NCBI GenBank assembly: GCA_033030425.1 | Contig: JAUFSD010000018.1 | Location: 248,001-312,000 of the forward strand | DNA: 64,000 bases | Source of the DNA: Verpa conica | Lineage: Eukaryota > Ascomycota > Pezizomycetes > Pezizales > Morchellaceae | Direction: 5' to 3' | Shown: positions 24,539-37,666 of the stretch, piece after piece | Numbering within the stretch: the first letter of the stretch is position 1 | Layout: every line of letters starts with the position of its first letter | Program-made: the position numbers and the translations under genes | The notes under the pieces: generated by a model | Seen by the model: only the letters and a program-made list of their open reading frames with translations | What the model was told of the DNA's origin: nothing | Databases searched by the model: none

Positions 24539-26863
24539 AATTAATTTATATAGATCATACTTGTATAATAAAATCATGTGGGTTAGCGGTTTTTCTTCTC
24601 GGGATGATCGCGGGTCATAGAGTATCACTCGTGCTACTTGTGACACAACTTATGACGGAATAACTTAAGAGACTGTATTAAATATCTAGTAGCTTTTAAA
24701 GCCCTATATTTACCTATGATCGACCTGTTTTGGGGGGCTTCGGAAACAACGTCTACCAAAGCGCAATTAGTCTCCTCTAATAACGGAGATATATTTATAT
24801 CCAACTCCAATAGTGATATAAGAGAAAACGCAGGACTATAATTTACTATCCAAGCAAGGTTGGAATGATGAGAATTATAACTCGGAAAGGTGCCACAACA
24901 AAAAAAAAAGGTGGTTAACTAACCAAGTGCCATCATGCATCATGGATTTCTCGATATTCTCGTCTATTCCGTATTATAGGTTCCTGTAAATCCCCCTCGA
25001 CTAAAGTTAAGCCAAAACCCCTACTTTTTCTATTGGATAAGCCTAGTATGAAACATCAAACGCTTCCAATAAGGACTTTAAGCAGAACAATAGATCATGA
25101 TAGGTTATATTTTTTAAATTTTTTACGCCGCCATACACGTAGTGTTATTCTAATCTTAGCCACTTTAGACCCAGTAGCTATGGGTAACCATTACTGCGCA
25201 GTATTGACATATTCTTCATGCGCCTTACGTACGTACATAAGCACTAGAGAATTTCCCCCAAGCCCCTCGTAGAACTACATCGTTCTGCAGGGATTAATAT
25301 CTGCCAAGCGATTCGAGAGCCGGGTGACATCCTATGCAACGATTCTATAAGATTCTACAAGAACGAAAACATTAAACTCCTAATACACCTTAAACCCCAG
25401 ACCAAATTCCCAGATCAGTCTGGTGGAGAATCAAAAAAAAGGGCCTTCCTACAACTGGACTTATAGAAAATGCACCTTGTCGCCCAGGAAAGCGACCCAA
25501 TGTCTTAATCGAAGACCACCCGGTTTTCAAGGTATGTATAATCTATCACGTTTACAGGATCTACAGCCAGGGCTAACGAAACGTGTATCACAGCTGGCGT
25601 GGTATCCTAGGTACAGCCGTCGTCGCTACTAAATCAGCAGGTCAGTCGACAGCTATGCAATGTTTTATCATTGAGTTATATAATACATCGATGGGATTAT
25701 GTGCTCGGTAGTGATCATACCTACACTTCGTAAGTAACTCCTAGGGATTTCTAGGCTGGATATACCTATTAACATTCACAATTAGTTATTGATCATACCT
25801 ACACTTCGTAAGTAACTCCTAGGGATTTCTAGGCTGGATATACCTATTAACATTCACAATTAGTTATAATAGCTACTATTAAAGGCTAAACCCCGTACAT
25901 ATAGCCTGCGTACGGGGGAACGGCATCCTCCTGTTCCCATAGGGTAGTGGATAGCGAAAGTCGCATTGCTGGCAAAGACCAGTGATTACTTAATATATTA
26001 AGGAGTAATATACTAACTTCCTAACTGCGGGGTAGTAGAATGTATGTATATTTTGTTGTCAATCCCCTATTCCTGGCTGACACAAAACTAACGCTGGCCT
26101 TAGGTAGAGCTAGTAAAAAAAAGCTTGACTGGAGGTTCTCGTAGCATGTTAGGGTATCTGTGTTGTACTTATAGAGTAGCGGACTAAAGACATTATGCGG
26201 GGCCAGGGAGCAAATACCATGGTAACCTAATTTTAACCCATTCCCGGATTATTGGGTATTTTTTCCTTAGGGGTTAGATATAATAGCCTTTAGATGCTGA
26301 TAGGGGGCATGAGCGGCTCAGGATGGTACGTTATGCGCTAGTGCGCTAGAATTCATATACTAGGTAGATATATATCAATAAATGTTACTGTTTTGTAAAA
26401 AGACAAAGCTTTATATTATTTGTGAGTGATTCAAGGAAAGGGGATGATCTTTTTCCCCACAGGGCGGTATCGTCTTTATCGGGAAATATCCCACCACACT
26501 AGGACCGCAGCCCATACACGAGAAACATTAGAGCCATTATCTTATTATATAGACAGTGCTATTTTCTGTTAAGTGCAAATTACGAAGGGAGCCAACGACG
26601 ACATGAATGATACTAAAAACTGTATTTACTTTGCAATTGAATCCCCAATGCTCCAAACGCCTTCAAGTGTCCAACACTTCATTAAAAAAAAAAAGAAAGA
26701 AAAAAAAAAAAGGAAATACGGAGGGCCATTACTACATGCACCTTAGTACTCTTCCACCTCCATCATCCCCCGTCTCAATTATCACTTATACATCGGAAAA
26801 GTTGCCCGGGGGGGGTCACAACTTACAATGCTAGCCTTTTCTCGCCCTCAACTCCACATCTCA
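24539..26863. other. degenerate AT-rich spacer
   Basis: About 2.3 kb with only short frames and no recognisable domain. It holds a perfect 78-bp tandem duplication (listed separately). Sequence around 25.4-25.6 kb reads as broken codons and may be a transposon relic, but no family is evident. Confidence 0.5.
25712..25867. repeat. perfect 78-bp tandem duplication
   Basis: Copy one 25712-25789 and copy two 25790-25867 read identically by eye. Each begins TGATCATACC and ends CACAATTAGTTAT. No coding potential. Confidence 0.9.
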
Positions 26864-28683
26864 TTATTTTGACCCCTCCATCCTACTTCTTAAATCTCTT
26901 ACTAACGCCTTTGCCTCTTCCAGCTCTGCACCATCTTGACAAAGCTCATTAGCATACTCCGCTGCCTTCCCCCAATTACTATTCCCAAACTCCCATCTTG
27001 CCAGCCACATCCTTGCCTTACTCGTCGCTGCCGTAACCCCCACCTCATCTTCCTCTCTAAGCACCATCTCCATCCACCTAGCAGCCTCTTTACTATTCAA
27101 AAGCTTCTCATGCATATACCCAATCTGTAGTAAGATACTCGGGTCGAAACTAGTCTGCGTTCCTCCGGAAGCCGGCATGGAAGAGGTGCTAGGGGAGGGG
27201 GAGATGAGAGCGCGTTTATAGGCCTTGATGGCTTCTGAAGGTCGGTTCATACGGTCAAAGCAGCTTCCCATTGCTTGCCACATTTGTGGATCGTAGGGAC
27301 GAAGGGATGCGGCGCGTTGGAAATAGAAGAGGGCGTAGTAGTGCATCTCGAGGACTTCATAGGAGAGACCGAGGCCATACCATGCGCGGTAGTCTTTGCG
27401 GTTTACATCTGGAGCGTGTTAGTATACTCCTTCATAGCGGGGATTCTTGTGGTGAAGGAAGTGGGTATTACCAACAGCCCTTCTATATGCTTCAATCGCA
27501 GCATGGGTATTTTTCATTTCAACATACTCATGTCCCATCAATGTCCACGCACTTAAAAATGCCCGATCCAATGTCAATGCCCTCCTGAAATACATAACCG
27601 CCTTCTCATGCTCGCTTTTGAGTGAATAGTAGTTCCCCACCACACAGCAGGTTTCCGGGCGGAACTTATCTGTCCCTGTAGCCAACTGCGCAATAAACCC
27701 CAGTTTTGGTCGCCGCTCCATTACGTACAGAATATTAGAGTAGTGGTCTAGGGAATCCAACCTATATGGATCTGCCTTAATCAGGCCATCAAATATCTGC
27801 TCCGCCTCGTCGAAATCACGGGCATGGTAGAATAGCAACGCGCGCTGCGTCTTCAACCACGCAGACCGCGGGAATATCTGTAGTAAGTCAGAGAGCTGTT
27901 GATGCACCGCATCACTCGTTTGATACAGCTCCTGGTTCGTATGCAGCACGAACAGATTTGTCATAACATTATTCGGCAGTGCTCCGAGAATACTATTCAA
28001 GTCCGCCAATCCCCCTAACGTACTCCCGAGCTCAATCCACGCAGACCAATTGTAAGGGTATAGACAAACGCTCTTTAACAACGCACTCCGTGCAAGGTCT
28101 GTGTTTTTTTGCTTCAGTAGTACCACCCCATAGAGATACAGTAACCAGCCATCATCCTCGTTCACCGGTGGGCTAGCTGCAAACCCGGCTTCCAAGGATG
28201 TGAGGATATGTTGTAGCTCCCTATTGCTCGTAGCTGCAGAGTCAAGCGGCCCAAGAATCATCTCGCTTTCTTCGTCGCGCCGCTTCTCACCGGCGATGTA
28301 TCGCGCGTAGAGATGGAGGAACCGTGATTTGACTGAGTGGCAGTCCGCAAGGACTGCTGAGGAACGGTCAAATTCTCGGACATCGAAGTAGGATTTTGCA
28401 AGGAGGTACTGAGGGAGCTCTTGGGCTTCGAGGAGAGCTTCTGAATAGGAAGGGGAGGTGGGGTGTAGGTGGGTGGGGTGGAGTGGGGTGGTGGGGGTTG
28501 CGACGGAGGTTATGGAAGTCAACGCCTCTGCAGCCCTAGAGAGGTATTAGTCTACGGATTCCAAAGAGATAAGGAAGAGAGGTACCATTTTGCGGATTGG
28601 TATAGACACCGCTCTGAACACTTCAGTACTGCGGTCTGGAGGGCATGGTGTAGTTGCTGTGGGTCGGGGGCCTCGGTGGCCAT
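26864..28683 (-). CDS. CDC23: anaphase-promoting complex subunit 8 / Cdc23, TPR protein
   Basis: TPR scaffold subunit of the APC/C ubiquitin ligase, which triggers anaphase and mitotic exit. Three exons, 28683-28586, 28535-27472 and 27408-26864, join in frame to 568 residues. N-terminal helices (LQTAVLKCSERCLYQSAKWA) are typical of the Apc8 N-domain. The C-terminal two thirds is a run of TPR motifs, including DKFRPETCCVVGNYYSLK, LTLDRAFLSAWTLMGHEY and DVNRKDYRAWYGLGLSYE, which are hallmarks of Cdc23. A Ser/Pro-rich insertion (PSPSTSSMPASGGTQ) interrupts the last TPR block. Introns are 50 and 63 bp; the second has a CTAAC-type branch site. The ATG at 28683 is the only in-frame Met near the start of the conserved region. 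Confidence 0.95.
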
Positions 28684-31600
28684 GTTGTGATGACGTCGGG
28701 GGGCTCGTTGAATTATGCGTGAACCGGGCTATCCAATTGCAAATGGCCCAGTGGTATCAGGGCCGGGAACGATTCCGGTGGGAGATGAGGCTGATCTGGA
28801 GGAGCTGGCGGGGTTCCGAGTCGTGAATGTGGGGGTATTGACGGTGGTGGTGAGTTGGGAATCAAAACAATGGGCTAGGGTTGCTTGTCGTCGTTGGGGA
28901 CTATGGGTTAGGTGTATGCAGGGACAAAGCTTGGTCCATCTCCAGAACACTACTTAACTTCAACACTCAAATATCTAAACCCAAGAATATCTATAATTTC
29001 TTTGAAAAGTTGGGTATTAAACCAAAAATTTCTCCCTGAAATGAGAATTCCTTATTTGGCCTGACTATTATTATATTTAACGCACTCGAAGTAGTACTTA
29101 ACTCATAGCAGAAACGAATAGTTCATTGTCGATGAATGAATGAATGAATTAATTAATCATAAGTACATGGAAGTTCATTGTCGATTGTTTTAACGATAGA
29201 AAATAAAAAACCATCGATGCATGCAGATACCCAATAAAAACTTACAAGGTATTATAGCTGCTAGTAAGCGCATTCCAGAGGTGTAGAAGTTGCAAGAAGC
29301 ATCAGGACATATTGCATCCACAGCTCATTTAAGGGAGCGAACAACAAGATAATGCATCCAAACACAACCCACTACACGCTATTCAAACAGTTATCCAAGA
29401 AATTTACCATGGATTTAGAACTACGGTCTAAGGGCTCATTATAGCTGATTTAAAAGAGCTGGATCTCCATCAGTGAATCATGGCAAGCTAACTTATGCAA
29501 TCTAATTAACCCTAAAGCATTATGAACTTGAGTACTGAGGTACATGGATTAAGGACAACGATATTAAAGCCGAAGACGGTAATATTAAAACACAAGCCAT
29601 GGATATCACAGGAACCAGACGTACGAGGCATTTTAGAGCATCAGAAGAGGCGTTCGAATATACAATACAATACACCTTAAATTACATGGGCGCCCCAGTG
29701 GCCTTAAACCTGCGAAGAAGGGATGAGACATTCCTTACTCAAACAGAGCCCTATAATAGCCTCCATCACACTTCGGAAACATAGGAGAGGCAGGGTAAAG
29801 CATATTCCTGGCCAATTTGTAACATGGTTGCTATAATCTTAGCACATTTAACGGAACACTAATCTAAAAAATGAACTGATTGTATTCAAATCTATTAAGC
29901 ATAGCTACTGGGATCGTACCCAATTTACATGCCTGTGCTTAAGAGCGGGTGTAGTCTATGGAGGCTATTTTCCACGCAATAACCCAATATATTAACATAC
30001 TGATGCTTAACGGTCCCTCATTCAGACCTGTATCTTCACCAAACTACCTGGAAGGCTGGATTACCCGAACGCTCAACGGTAGTGTATAATAATATTACAG
30101 ACTATCCTCAAAATCAATTATTGAAATATAAATAGCCAAAAGCCACACTTGGTAGATTGTCCCAGTCTGAGAAATCCAACTAAACTATCCGACGTACGAC
30201 TCATGCAAGCGTAATAGCAGCAAGCATCAAATTCTTACGAAATTACAGGAACCCCCTAAAGACGCATAATTAATATATTAAAATCTTATTCCATCGCATA
30301 CGTTATTCATAATAGAACTCTCATACATCTACAGCCCATAATGAATACTTCCCTATAGAGATCAAACTACTCCACATTTTCCATTCAAAGAAACTTCCTT
30401 TAAATACACTCCTGGTTTAGGAGACGTAGCTAGAGCACTTAACCAACAAACCCCCCTACAGATCTTGGGGATTCAAAACAAAAGCTAGCCGGCTTAGAAC
30501 CCTTCACAACAATATACAGACACCACATTTTGGAGGAGTTAAAGCTGCTCATCTCATTAGGCCGATTCCTCGAAGGGGTACTTAGCTATCTGAGACACCC
30601 GAACCGAGGCTTCCGGAGACATCTAGTTGGAAATATTCTCAGATCACACCTAGTTGGAAGGTTCTAGTGCTATCCCATCACACGAAGCGGAACTTGGACC
30701 ATAGAAACGGATATGTTTTGATTTTCCTAAACAACCAGAACACTTCAATAAACATTAAAAAAATGAATACATATAAAAACTTGAGTCCCCATAAGAAACA
30801 TCTATCACTCGGGGGATGTTTTTATTACATCAGTAGAGTATTAATCTAGGCCGGCCCTAATTAACCAAAACATGTCGATCACAATTCTTCTACTGTTTAG
30901 TAATTGATAAAAGTACTCCTTATAGGAATCTCTTAATGCATCTGGGATTAATATGGTTTAGCAACAGGATTTTTCTTTAACTATTTGAAGTAAAAATAGA
31001 GGTAGGTGAAGTGAGTGTAATGGGTGCTAAAGCTGGTTGCTAAGAAATCAGAGGGCTTTGAAGCCATTGCTACGTGCCATGGGATAATTCATTGATAGTC
31101 GATAGGGATTTGGCTATAGCTTCTTGGATATCGTCTCTGCTTTATAAGCTTATGCATGCTAGCCTTAGCAATAGAACGAAGCATGAGTCATAATAAGCGG
31201 CAGGTCACGCAAGACGTTGGAGTTGCCTCAGGTAATTAAGGTGACTTTAAATTATCCCCTTCTCTTCCTACCTCTGCTATATAGAAAAAGGAATTGACGC
31301 TGTGTGACTAACCACTTATCACAGTCCGTATTGTATCACCTAAGTATGCATGAATAACCAAACACCTCTAAAGTGCGTGCCGTACGGAAACCTGAGAGCC
31401 TCTAGGGGACCTATATATGGTAATGATAGAGACCATTTACAGGCAAGAATAGGTGTACCCCGCATTTTTGAGACTACTCTGGCGCGTGAACAACGTTGCC
31501 AAATTAACGCAAGAAAAGTTGGACGCTATCCGAGTTAAGATAATCTCAGGCATCAAGGTAGGTAGTTCCGTCATTTTAGTCTTTTTACTGCATATCCCCT

Positions 31601-32611
31601 CTCCCCTTCAAAATACTTCCAAAAAAAAAGAGAATATAAAATCTAGTACTAGGAGTCTTCTCTTGCCTGGGAAATGAATACAACGAACATTAACAGAGGT
31701 TATAAATATTTAGTAAAAACCGCCCTCATCGAGCTAGCCTAATACTATTTTAAAATCATTTTATATACCAATACCCGCCGTCTCCCGGGCCAATAAGGTC
31801 TAATCTAGTATGTCAATTTCAAGCCATGGAAATACGGGGTCCGCTAATGTTACGTACCAACAATAAAACGTCGGGCCGGGGGAGGGGGGGGGGGTAAATC
31901 GATATATCATGGAGTCCTATTAATACCGAGAGAATAAGCTAAGACAAGGGACAAGGAGGAAAAATCCCACTTATACCAACTCATGAATGCTACGGTTTTT
32001 ATGCCACAAAATTGCCCGCCGGTTTGGTGGTTAGTTAATCCTGATACGATGGATATTTCACTTACTGATTACATATGCGTACAGGGTCAGCCAACATTTT
32101 ACCATCGCGGTAATAGGAGTTAGTTATATATATAAAAATACCATATAAAAGTTCACCTTAGATGCCTTCCTGGCCATGGGCTAGAAGCTGTTAAAAAAAC
32201 TCACCGGTAGGAACCTAGAGAACCAATCTGAAAAATTCAACTAGTTAATGGGGAGAAGTGTATCAAATAATCAGTGTTTTTTATCTTTTTATGTACTCCA
32301 TAGTAATCGAAAGCCATGGATATGCAACTCTAAATATGACCTTTAAACTATAGTTCGTCAATAGGGTCCTATTGCACGCCACACTTGAGTCCGGTAGATA
32401 TATATGGTTTCGTAAATCTCAAAGTACTCGTTCATTCACTCCCCCTCTTTCTATTCTCCTAGAACTTTCATCCGCCTTCTATATTCCTAGTAGATATGCA
32501 AACGCTCATGTATTCAAAGTATAATATTATGAAAGATAGGCCCTAGCCATAAACACCTCAAACCCGCAAGTCCTTAAACAGGATAGAGAACATGCAAACT
32601 TCCCCTATCCT
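28684..32611. other. promoter of CDC23 followed by degenerate spacer
   Basis: The first ~270 bp is GC-richer and should hold the CDC23 promoter. An 80-codon plus-strand frame begins 32 bp from the CDC23 start and is not credible. The remainder is AT-rich with frequent stops, a short GAAT-type microsatellite near 29133-29150 and a G-run near 31880-31893. No transposon domain is intact. CDC23 and GPI10 share the minus strand, so its right end is GPI10 3' flank. Confidence 0.5.
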
Positions 32612-34545
32612 TTATACCCGCAAACACCACATAATCACATCTCCCATCCTCCTCTTGTCATCATGCCAATGACTATTAAACCCCCTCCAACACTCTTCAT
32701 ACCCTCTCTGACAAACATCGTCCCCTCTCCCGCCCACCATGCCTGACCCCTCCGCGTCAAAATACTCTTTCAGCGTCTCCTCTAGCGCTTCAAAGAAGAT
32801 CAACTTAGCTGGCCACTGGTACTGCGTCTTCCTCAGCACCCACTTCTTCGGGTCTGTGCTAGTGAACGTGGAAGGTGCTGGTAGATTCGTAGATAAAAAT
32901 AATCCAGGATCAGCATAAAACTGATCTGCTTCATCCAGATAAGATGCCTTTTGGGCATCTGTCATCCCGATCGGCGGCTCGCAGCTCAGTGCCCACGCCT
33001 CTTTTCCAAACATGGCATTGGCTTGCCATGGGGTGGAGTGACAGGGCATTAGGAAGCCAGTAGTTGTCCAGTTGTCCCATTGGCGGATGTAGTCTACGGT
33101 GTCAATCACACCACGTTGATGGACTTGCGTTACATAGTATGCGATTGGGACGTTGAGAATAATCATTCCCCATATGCATGTTCTTTTGGCTTTCGCGCTC
33201 CATGATAGGTTCTCGAGCGCGGCGGCAGAGAGGACGTGTATTATTGGCAAGAGGGGGTATAGAAAACGGACCTCTTTATGTGCAATCATCGAATAAATCC
33301 CCGTCACTACCACAACTGTAGATGCCAATTGGAATCCTGCAGTACCCTGCATAGTGGCTACACCCCCTATTGTGGAAGGAGTAGAACTACGGAGAAAGGA
33401 GTAGAGAGAGTATAACCCCAGTGGTAAAAACGAAGTTAATAGCAACGGCAAGCCTTGAGAAAGATAGTAGTGCCAATCATTAGTACCATAAAAATGAGAC
33501 AATGACTGCAACAGGTTGAATTGGAGGAATTTTAGAGGAGGAAAAGTCCAGACACCATAATAGCGGTGGTCTACAACTGCGTTTAGTAGGATGACTGTAA
33601 GTCTAGAAAGCAGTTAGAGAGAAATCCACATATTCTGTAATTTAGGCGGCATACCCGACTGTCACAGCTTCAGCGACTAGTGTAACTCTATCCCACAAGG
33701 TACTGCGGTACATTAGGAAGCTTCCTAAACATAACCAGATCAAAACGTTTGTGGGACGGAGTATACATGCGAATGCTGCGAAGAGGAGTGATAGTCTGAG
33801 GCCACTAAACCATCTGTATTAGTACAATCCCGACTTTAAAGCTTAGGGTACAAAATTATTACCCCCGGCGAACCTGGCTATTAATAGCTCCCATCTTCGA
33901 AGCATTTGTGGCCTGGTTCCATGGCCAGTAGTATAGCGCAATAACCGTAATGCTAGTTTCCAGACTATTTGAGAATGTTCTTGTCGAGCAAAAGAAATGA
34001 AATGCGCTGCCGATGCTCAACAATAGCTACACCCCCTTTAACAGACTTCCAAAAATCGGGGTGAGTAAGGGCGCACACTAGTCCATCCAGCTGCCCCTCC
34101 AAACAGCCTCCCAGCTAACTTGGCAGTGAAATAGTCCCCCAGTGCCGCAAAAACGGCTTGTAGAACCTTTGGAGCGGCGTTTAGCAATTTATGTCGTTCT
34201 ATGGGGGCAAGAGACAAAAGTTCCGAGACGAGGTAGGTGATTTTGTAGACACCGGCAAAAATAAGGGGGTGTGCGATTGAGCGCAGTTGGTTTCGCCATT
34301 CCTACAACCTGTCAATAATACGCCATTGCCTAGTAGTATAGAAGAAGTACCCAAGTGATCCATCCTTCACCAAATATCATTCGCCATGCGGGCTCAAGTG
34401 ATTGGAAGTACTCGTCTGGTTGGAAGAAGGTCCTGATTGAAAGGGCATTAAAGATACGGAAGGAAAGGATCGAAAAGGATACAAAGGTAGTGATCGGGAA
34501 GGAAGGCTTTTTGCCACGTGGAGCTGAGGGGGGTGGGGAAGCCAT
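32612..34545 (-). CDS. GPI10: GPI mannosyltransferase III (Gpi10/PIG-B, GT22)
   Basis: ER membrane enzyme that adds the third mannose to the GPI-anchor precursor from dolichol-P-mannose. Five exons, 34545-34351, 34301-34077, 34026-33863, 33813-33655 and 33602-32612, give 577 residues in frame. Family signatures: the luminal acidic motif FFQPDEYFQSLEPAW near residue 40, TWEWRNQLRSIAHP, CSTRTFSNSLET, the YYGVWTFPPLKFLQFN stretch and the GT22 motif HKEVRFLYPLLP. Multiple hydrophobic segments fit a polytopic enzyme. Introns are 49-52 bp, most with a recognisable branch site. The donor of intron 2 (GTGCGC) is weak but the only choice seen that keeps the frame. Confidence 0.93.
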
Positions 34546-35058
34546 GCTGAAGGGGCGTGATGTGTCGTGGTGTCTTAATGTTAGGCGGGTGTTTGACGGT
34601 AATTATGGATGAGGCTCTGCACGGCTCTGCCAAGAATGTTTAATCCGGTAGGGCTGAACTCGAGTGAGTCTTTATGAAGACCTTATACCAGAAATTGATC
34701 AAGAGTGTTCCCAGTTTATCTAAATATATAAGGATAGCTTTTACTATTAGAACGGTTATGGTTATGCCAGGTTTACATGAACCGAGGTAGATATTCAAGA
34801 AACAGACGGGCAATATCTAAACATTAACCGGGGAAACCCGCGATTTCCGTGACTTTAGCGACTGGCAGGAGGCGTACCAGCAACACTCCAACCAGTACCT
34901 CCCTTTGTTGTCTCTGGCTGATACAACAACAAGGGAAATCACCAATAGCCTAGCAAATATACCACTTTATGAGTCAGACCTGTGTTATAATTCTACCAAA
35001 AAATTAATCTCAAAAACCCCCATCACGATTGTTCTTAGTTATCAGTACAACGCTGACT
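34546..35058. promoter_or_regulatory. divergent promoter region between GPI10 and the two-TM orphan
   Basis: About 510 bp between divergent starts at 34545 (minus) and 35059 (plus). It should hold both promoters. No specific site is recognised. Confidence 0.45.
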
Positions 35059-35550
35059 ATGCAGAATACCACAAACTACCCTAAGAGATCAACATGGCCC
35101 CTTATATCTCCCATCACCAAAGTTACCGTAGTCGTGATCTTGCTAGACGCTGTCGCTCTAGTAACCTGCTCCTTCACCCTACCAAATAACAGAGTTCGCG
35201 AGCCACTTCTTGTCACTTCAGTTGCTCTGTTGATTTTGGTAGTGTTGTTCTTCGTATCCCTGCTTCGGGATTCTGAGTTTATCACAGACTACTATAGCAG
35301 ATGGAAATCAGGTAGTGTTATGAAACTGAAAGTCGTGTCAGCTGAGCCAGCTGAGTCTCTGAGTGATACGAGCAAGTTGACTGTCAGTGATAGAGTCGTA
35401 GGGATCAAAGGGCTACACTTGGTCTCTTCAGACGGTGAATCACTGGAGCTTCCATTTGTAGATGAGGATAACTGGAGGATTTGTGAGTTTAGTAGAGCCA
35501 GGGCCTCTGATGGTAGTGTGAGAGCAACTGTGCTACATGTTGTGAAGTAA
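35059..35550 (+). CDS. small orphan protein with two membrane segments
   Basis: Single-exon frame of 164 codons from the ATG at 35059 (an upstream non-ATG start would add ten codons). Residues about 22-40 (VTVVVILLDAVALVTCSF) and 52-72 (LLVTSVALLILVVLFFVSLL) are hydrophobic helices separated by a short charged loop. A soluble C-terminal domain of about 90 residues follows. It contains alternating hydrophobic/charged strands (MKLKVVSAEP, VVGIKGLHLVSSD, VRATVLHVVK) that could form a small beta domain. Not recognised. It sits 316 bp upstream of another orphan membrane protein on the same strand. Real-gene status rests on the coherent membrane topology and uninterrupted frame. Confidence 0.55.
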   Translation: MQNTTNYPKRSTWPLISPITKVTVVVILLDAVALVTCSFTLPNNRVREPLLVTSVALLILVVLFFVSLLRDSEFITDYYSRWKSGSVMKLKVVSAEPAESLSDTSKLTVSDRVVGIKGLHLVSSDGESLELPFVDEDNWRICEFSRARASDGSVRATVLHVVK

Positions 35551-35866
35551 GTCAGCACGAGTGACTTTTTGTGAATTCCCCTTCCCTAGTAAGTAGGTGA
35601 GTAGAGGGTCAAGAGTTACTGAATACCCGCGGTTTAGTACTTGACGATGATATGCAGACCTACTTTCGATCCAAACAGCACTTTTGTTTATTCCGTAACG
35701 TTGGAGTCTCTTTGTTATATATTAGTTTACATCCGTTAGGCACACTCTTTAATTCCTATTTCTTTGTCCTATCATTAGCCCTAATAATCTCCTTGAAGGC
35801 CTTCCCCCCGCCTATGTGAATTGCCGACCCTTATCTGCTCATTCCAACCTACTGATTTCTCCCAAG
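35551..35866. other. gap between the two orphan membrane-protein genes
   Basis: 316 bp, presumably the terminator of the first gene and the promoter of the second. Pyrimidine-rich just before the second ATG. Nothing else seen. Confidence 0.4.
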
Positions 35867-36843
35867 ATGTCAGTAACAATCAACTCTCGATTCAGCACGA
35901 GTACTCGGATATCCACTTCAGTGTCTCCCACCGCTACTGCCGCCGGCCGCCCTGGTGTCTCTACTAATTCAACCTCAGGAACATGTTCCCTCAATGTTAA
36001 AGATGATAATTCGGCCTTCGGACCCGTAGTATGGGCGAACTGCTGTGCGAAGGATAATCCAGCACTGAACTGCCCACCACAAACACAAATCTACCCAACA
36101 TGTCCCATAGGGTGGAGCAACTGTGCAGACCCAGAAACCCATAGAGAAATGTGTACTCTAAAAACCGAGAAAGGCGGATATACGGATAGGAAGCCGTTAA
36201 ACAAAAAGTGTTGTCCTAAGTAAGTTAATCCCCCTCCGATATACTACTTGACTTCTGTGTATTAACAACTTGAAGGAATTTCTCCTGTGGAATCCGTTGG
36301 ACGAGTCCCTGCGAGCTCATCCCGGGGGCTACAAACGCAACTGCCTTTCCGCCTTTTACCTCCCCACCTAAAGTCATTACCAACGCTCTACACCTCAAAG
36401 CATCCGGTGTCTTTGCAGGTTGCAATGATGCCTCAGAAATATCTCCTTCCGCCGTCGGGGGCTTAGTAGCAATAGGAATCCTTGCTCTGTGTGTCATCTG
36501 CGCACTTTTAATGTTACTCCTCCGACGGCATCTTCTTCGCGACCCACTCGCTATACATTGGTCCCTCAACCTTAGTCACTTTAGCCTCGCAAGAGCAAGA
36601 TCGCCGAAGGTCGCGCCTAATAGGCGAGGAAGGCCGAATGTTAATAATTTACAGATTACGGTCATGAAGGAGTGTCAAGTGGAGGAGAAAATTAATGGGA
36701 ATAGGAACTTTTTCCCAAGTTTACCGAATCTTCCGTTGAGTGCGTTGTGGGTGGATATTGGGGAGGCGGCTAGGATGAGTCGATTGGCGGCGGAAGGGAG
36801 TGTGAGGTCGGGTTCGGTCCCAGGGACACCACTCAATCAGTAA
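35867..36843 (+). CDS. single-pass membrane protein with cysteine-rich ectodomain
   Basis: Two exons, 35867-36219 and 36276-36843, separated by a 56-bp intron (GTAAGT...TTAAC...GAAG), give 306 residues in frame. Residues 1-38 are Ser/Thr-rich. Residues 40-130 contain eleven cysteines including two CC pairs (WANCCAK, KKCCPK), suggesting a disulfide-rich extracellular domain; NST, NFS and NAT are potential N-glycosylation sites. A Pro/Thr stalk leads to one membrane helix at about 177-199 (AVGGLVAIGILALCVICALL), then an Arg-rich stop-transfer and a basic cytoplasmic tail of about 105 residues. This layout resembles fungal cell-surface sensors, but the domain is not one I recognise, and no N-terminal signal peptide is visible. 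The true 5' end may be missing, or it may insert as a type III protein. No function claimed. Confidence 0.65.
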
Positions 36844-37666
36844 TATTCGGAAATTATTCTTTGGGCAGCTCTTTCCTGTATATTTTTTGATAATCCTTCT
36901 TTGTGTAATATTATGTAGGTGTAGGTAGTTTCTGCTTAATTAATACAACTAGTGGTTTTTCAAATAATAAAAATAGATATCCCTTTCTAAAGACTATTAT
37001 TCCCACAAGGTACAAGGTTACTTATAGTTATATGTGTAGGGTATTTGCCCATCAGAAGGAGAATACATGTAAAGATAGGTCTATCTTAATTCGGCCTAGC
37101 GCATGGTAAATCTTTGGTTCGAGACAATCCTAAAGAGGGGCTGTGATATGATAGGGATTGACTTTGTACCGAGTGAAGACTAAAGGCACTTTTGAGCCAT
37201 CTGGATCACTATATTCTTAGCTTTCTATAATGGGTGTGATTACACAGGTATTCTTTGCTCTCACATTCGTCTTTCAATAGTTGTAATAGTTAGAATGTTA
37301 GCTACAATTTGTTTCCCCTCGTTATAGCGTAGAATAAGCCTTTCCAATCGTTGCCTCCTATCCAGTAATATTGTGCCAGGGCCAAAAAGATATCTGGGTA
37401 CTCCATCTCAAGACTCGGTGATGAAGTTCTTATAACACGGGACCAATATGCAGGGACCTAGCACGTGGCATGTCTCAGATGGGACCTTGACCCCTCAGCT
37501 GTGAGCCTGTGACCCAACAACTCCCCCTCCTTCTCCATCTTCCGTTGTCCACACCTAGACCTACAATCCCTCGAGCCTTTGGAATTCCACCCCGTTAAAA
37601 ATAAATCATCCACGAGATCCCAAACCTGGTGTATAACAACACCAATCTTCCCTAAGCAATTACAAG
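36844..37666. other. intergenic region upstream of farnesyl diphosphate synthase
   Basis: About 820 bp. The right-hand ~200 bp is CT-rich and should hold the promoter and 5' UTR of the farnesyl diphosphate synthase gene. No further gene seen. Confidence 0.45.

Noticed and set aside
28715..28957. 80-codon plus-strand frame divergent from CDC23
   Set aside because: Starts 32 bp from the CDC23 ATG, leaving no room for promoters, and shows no motif.
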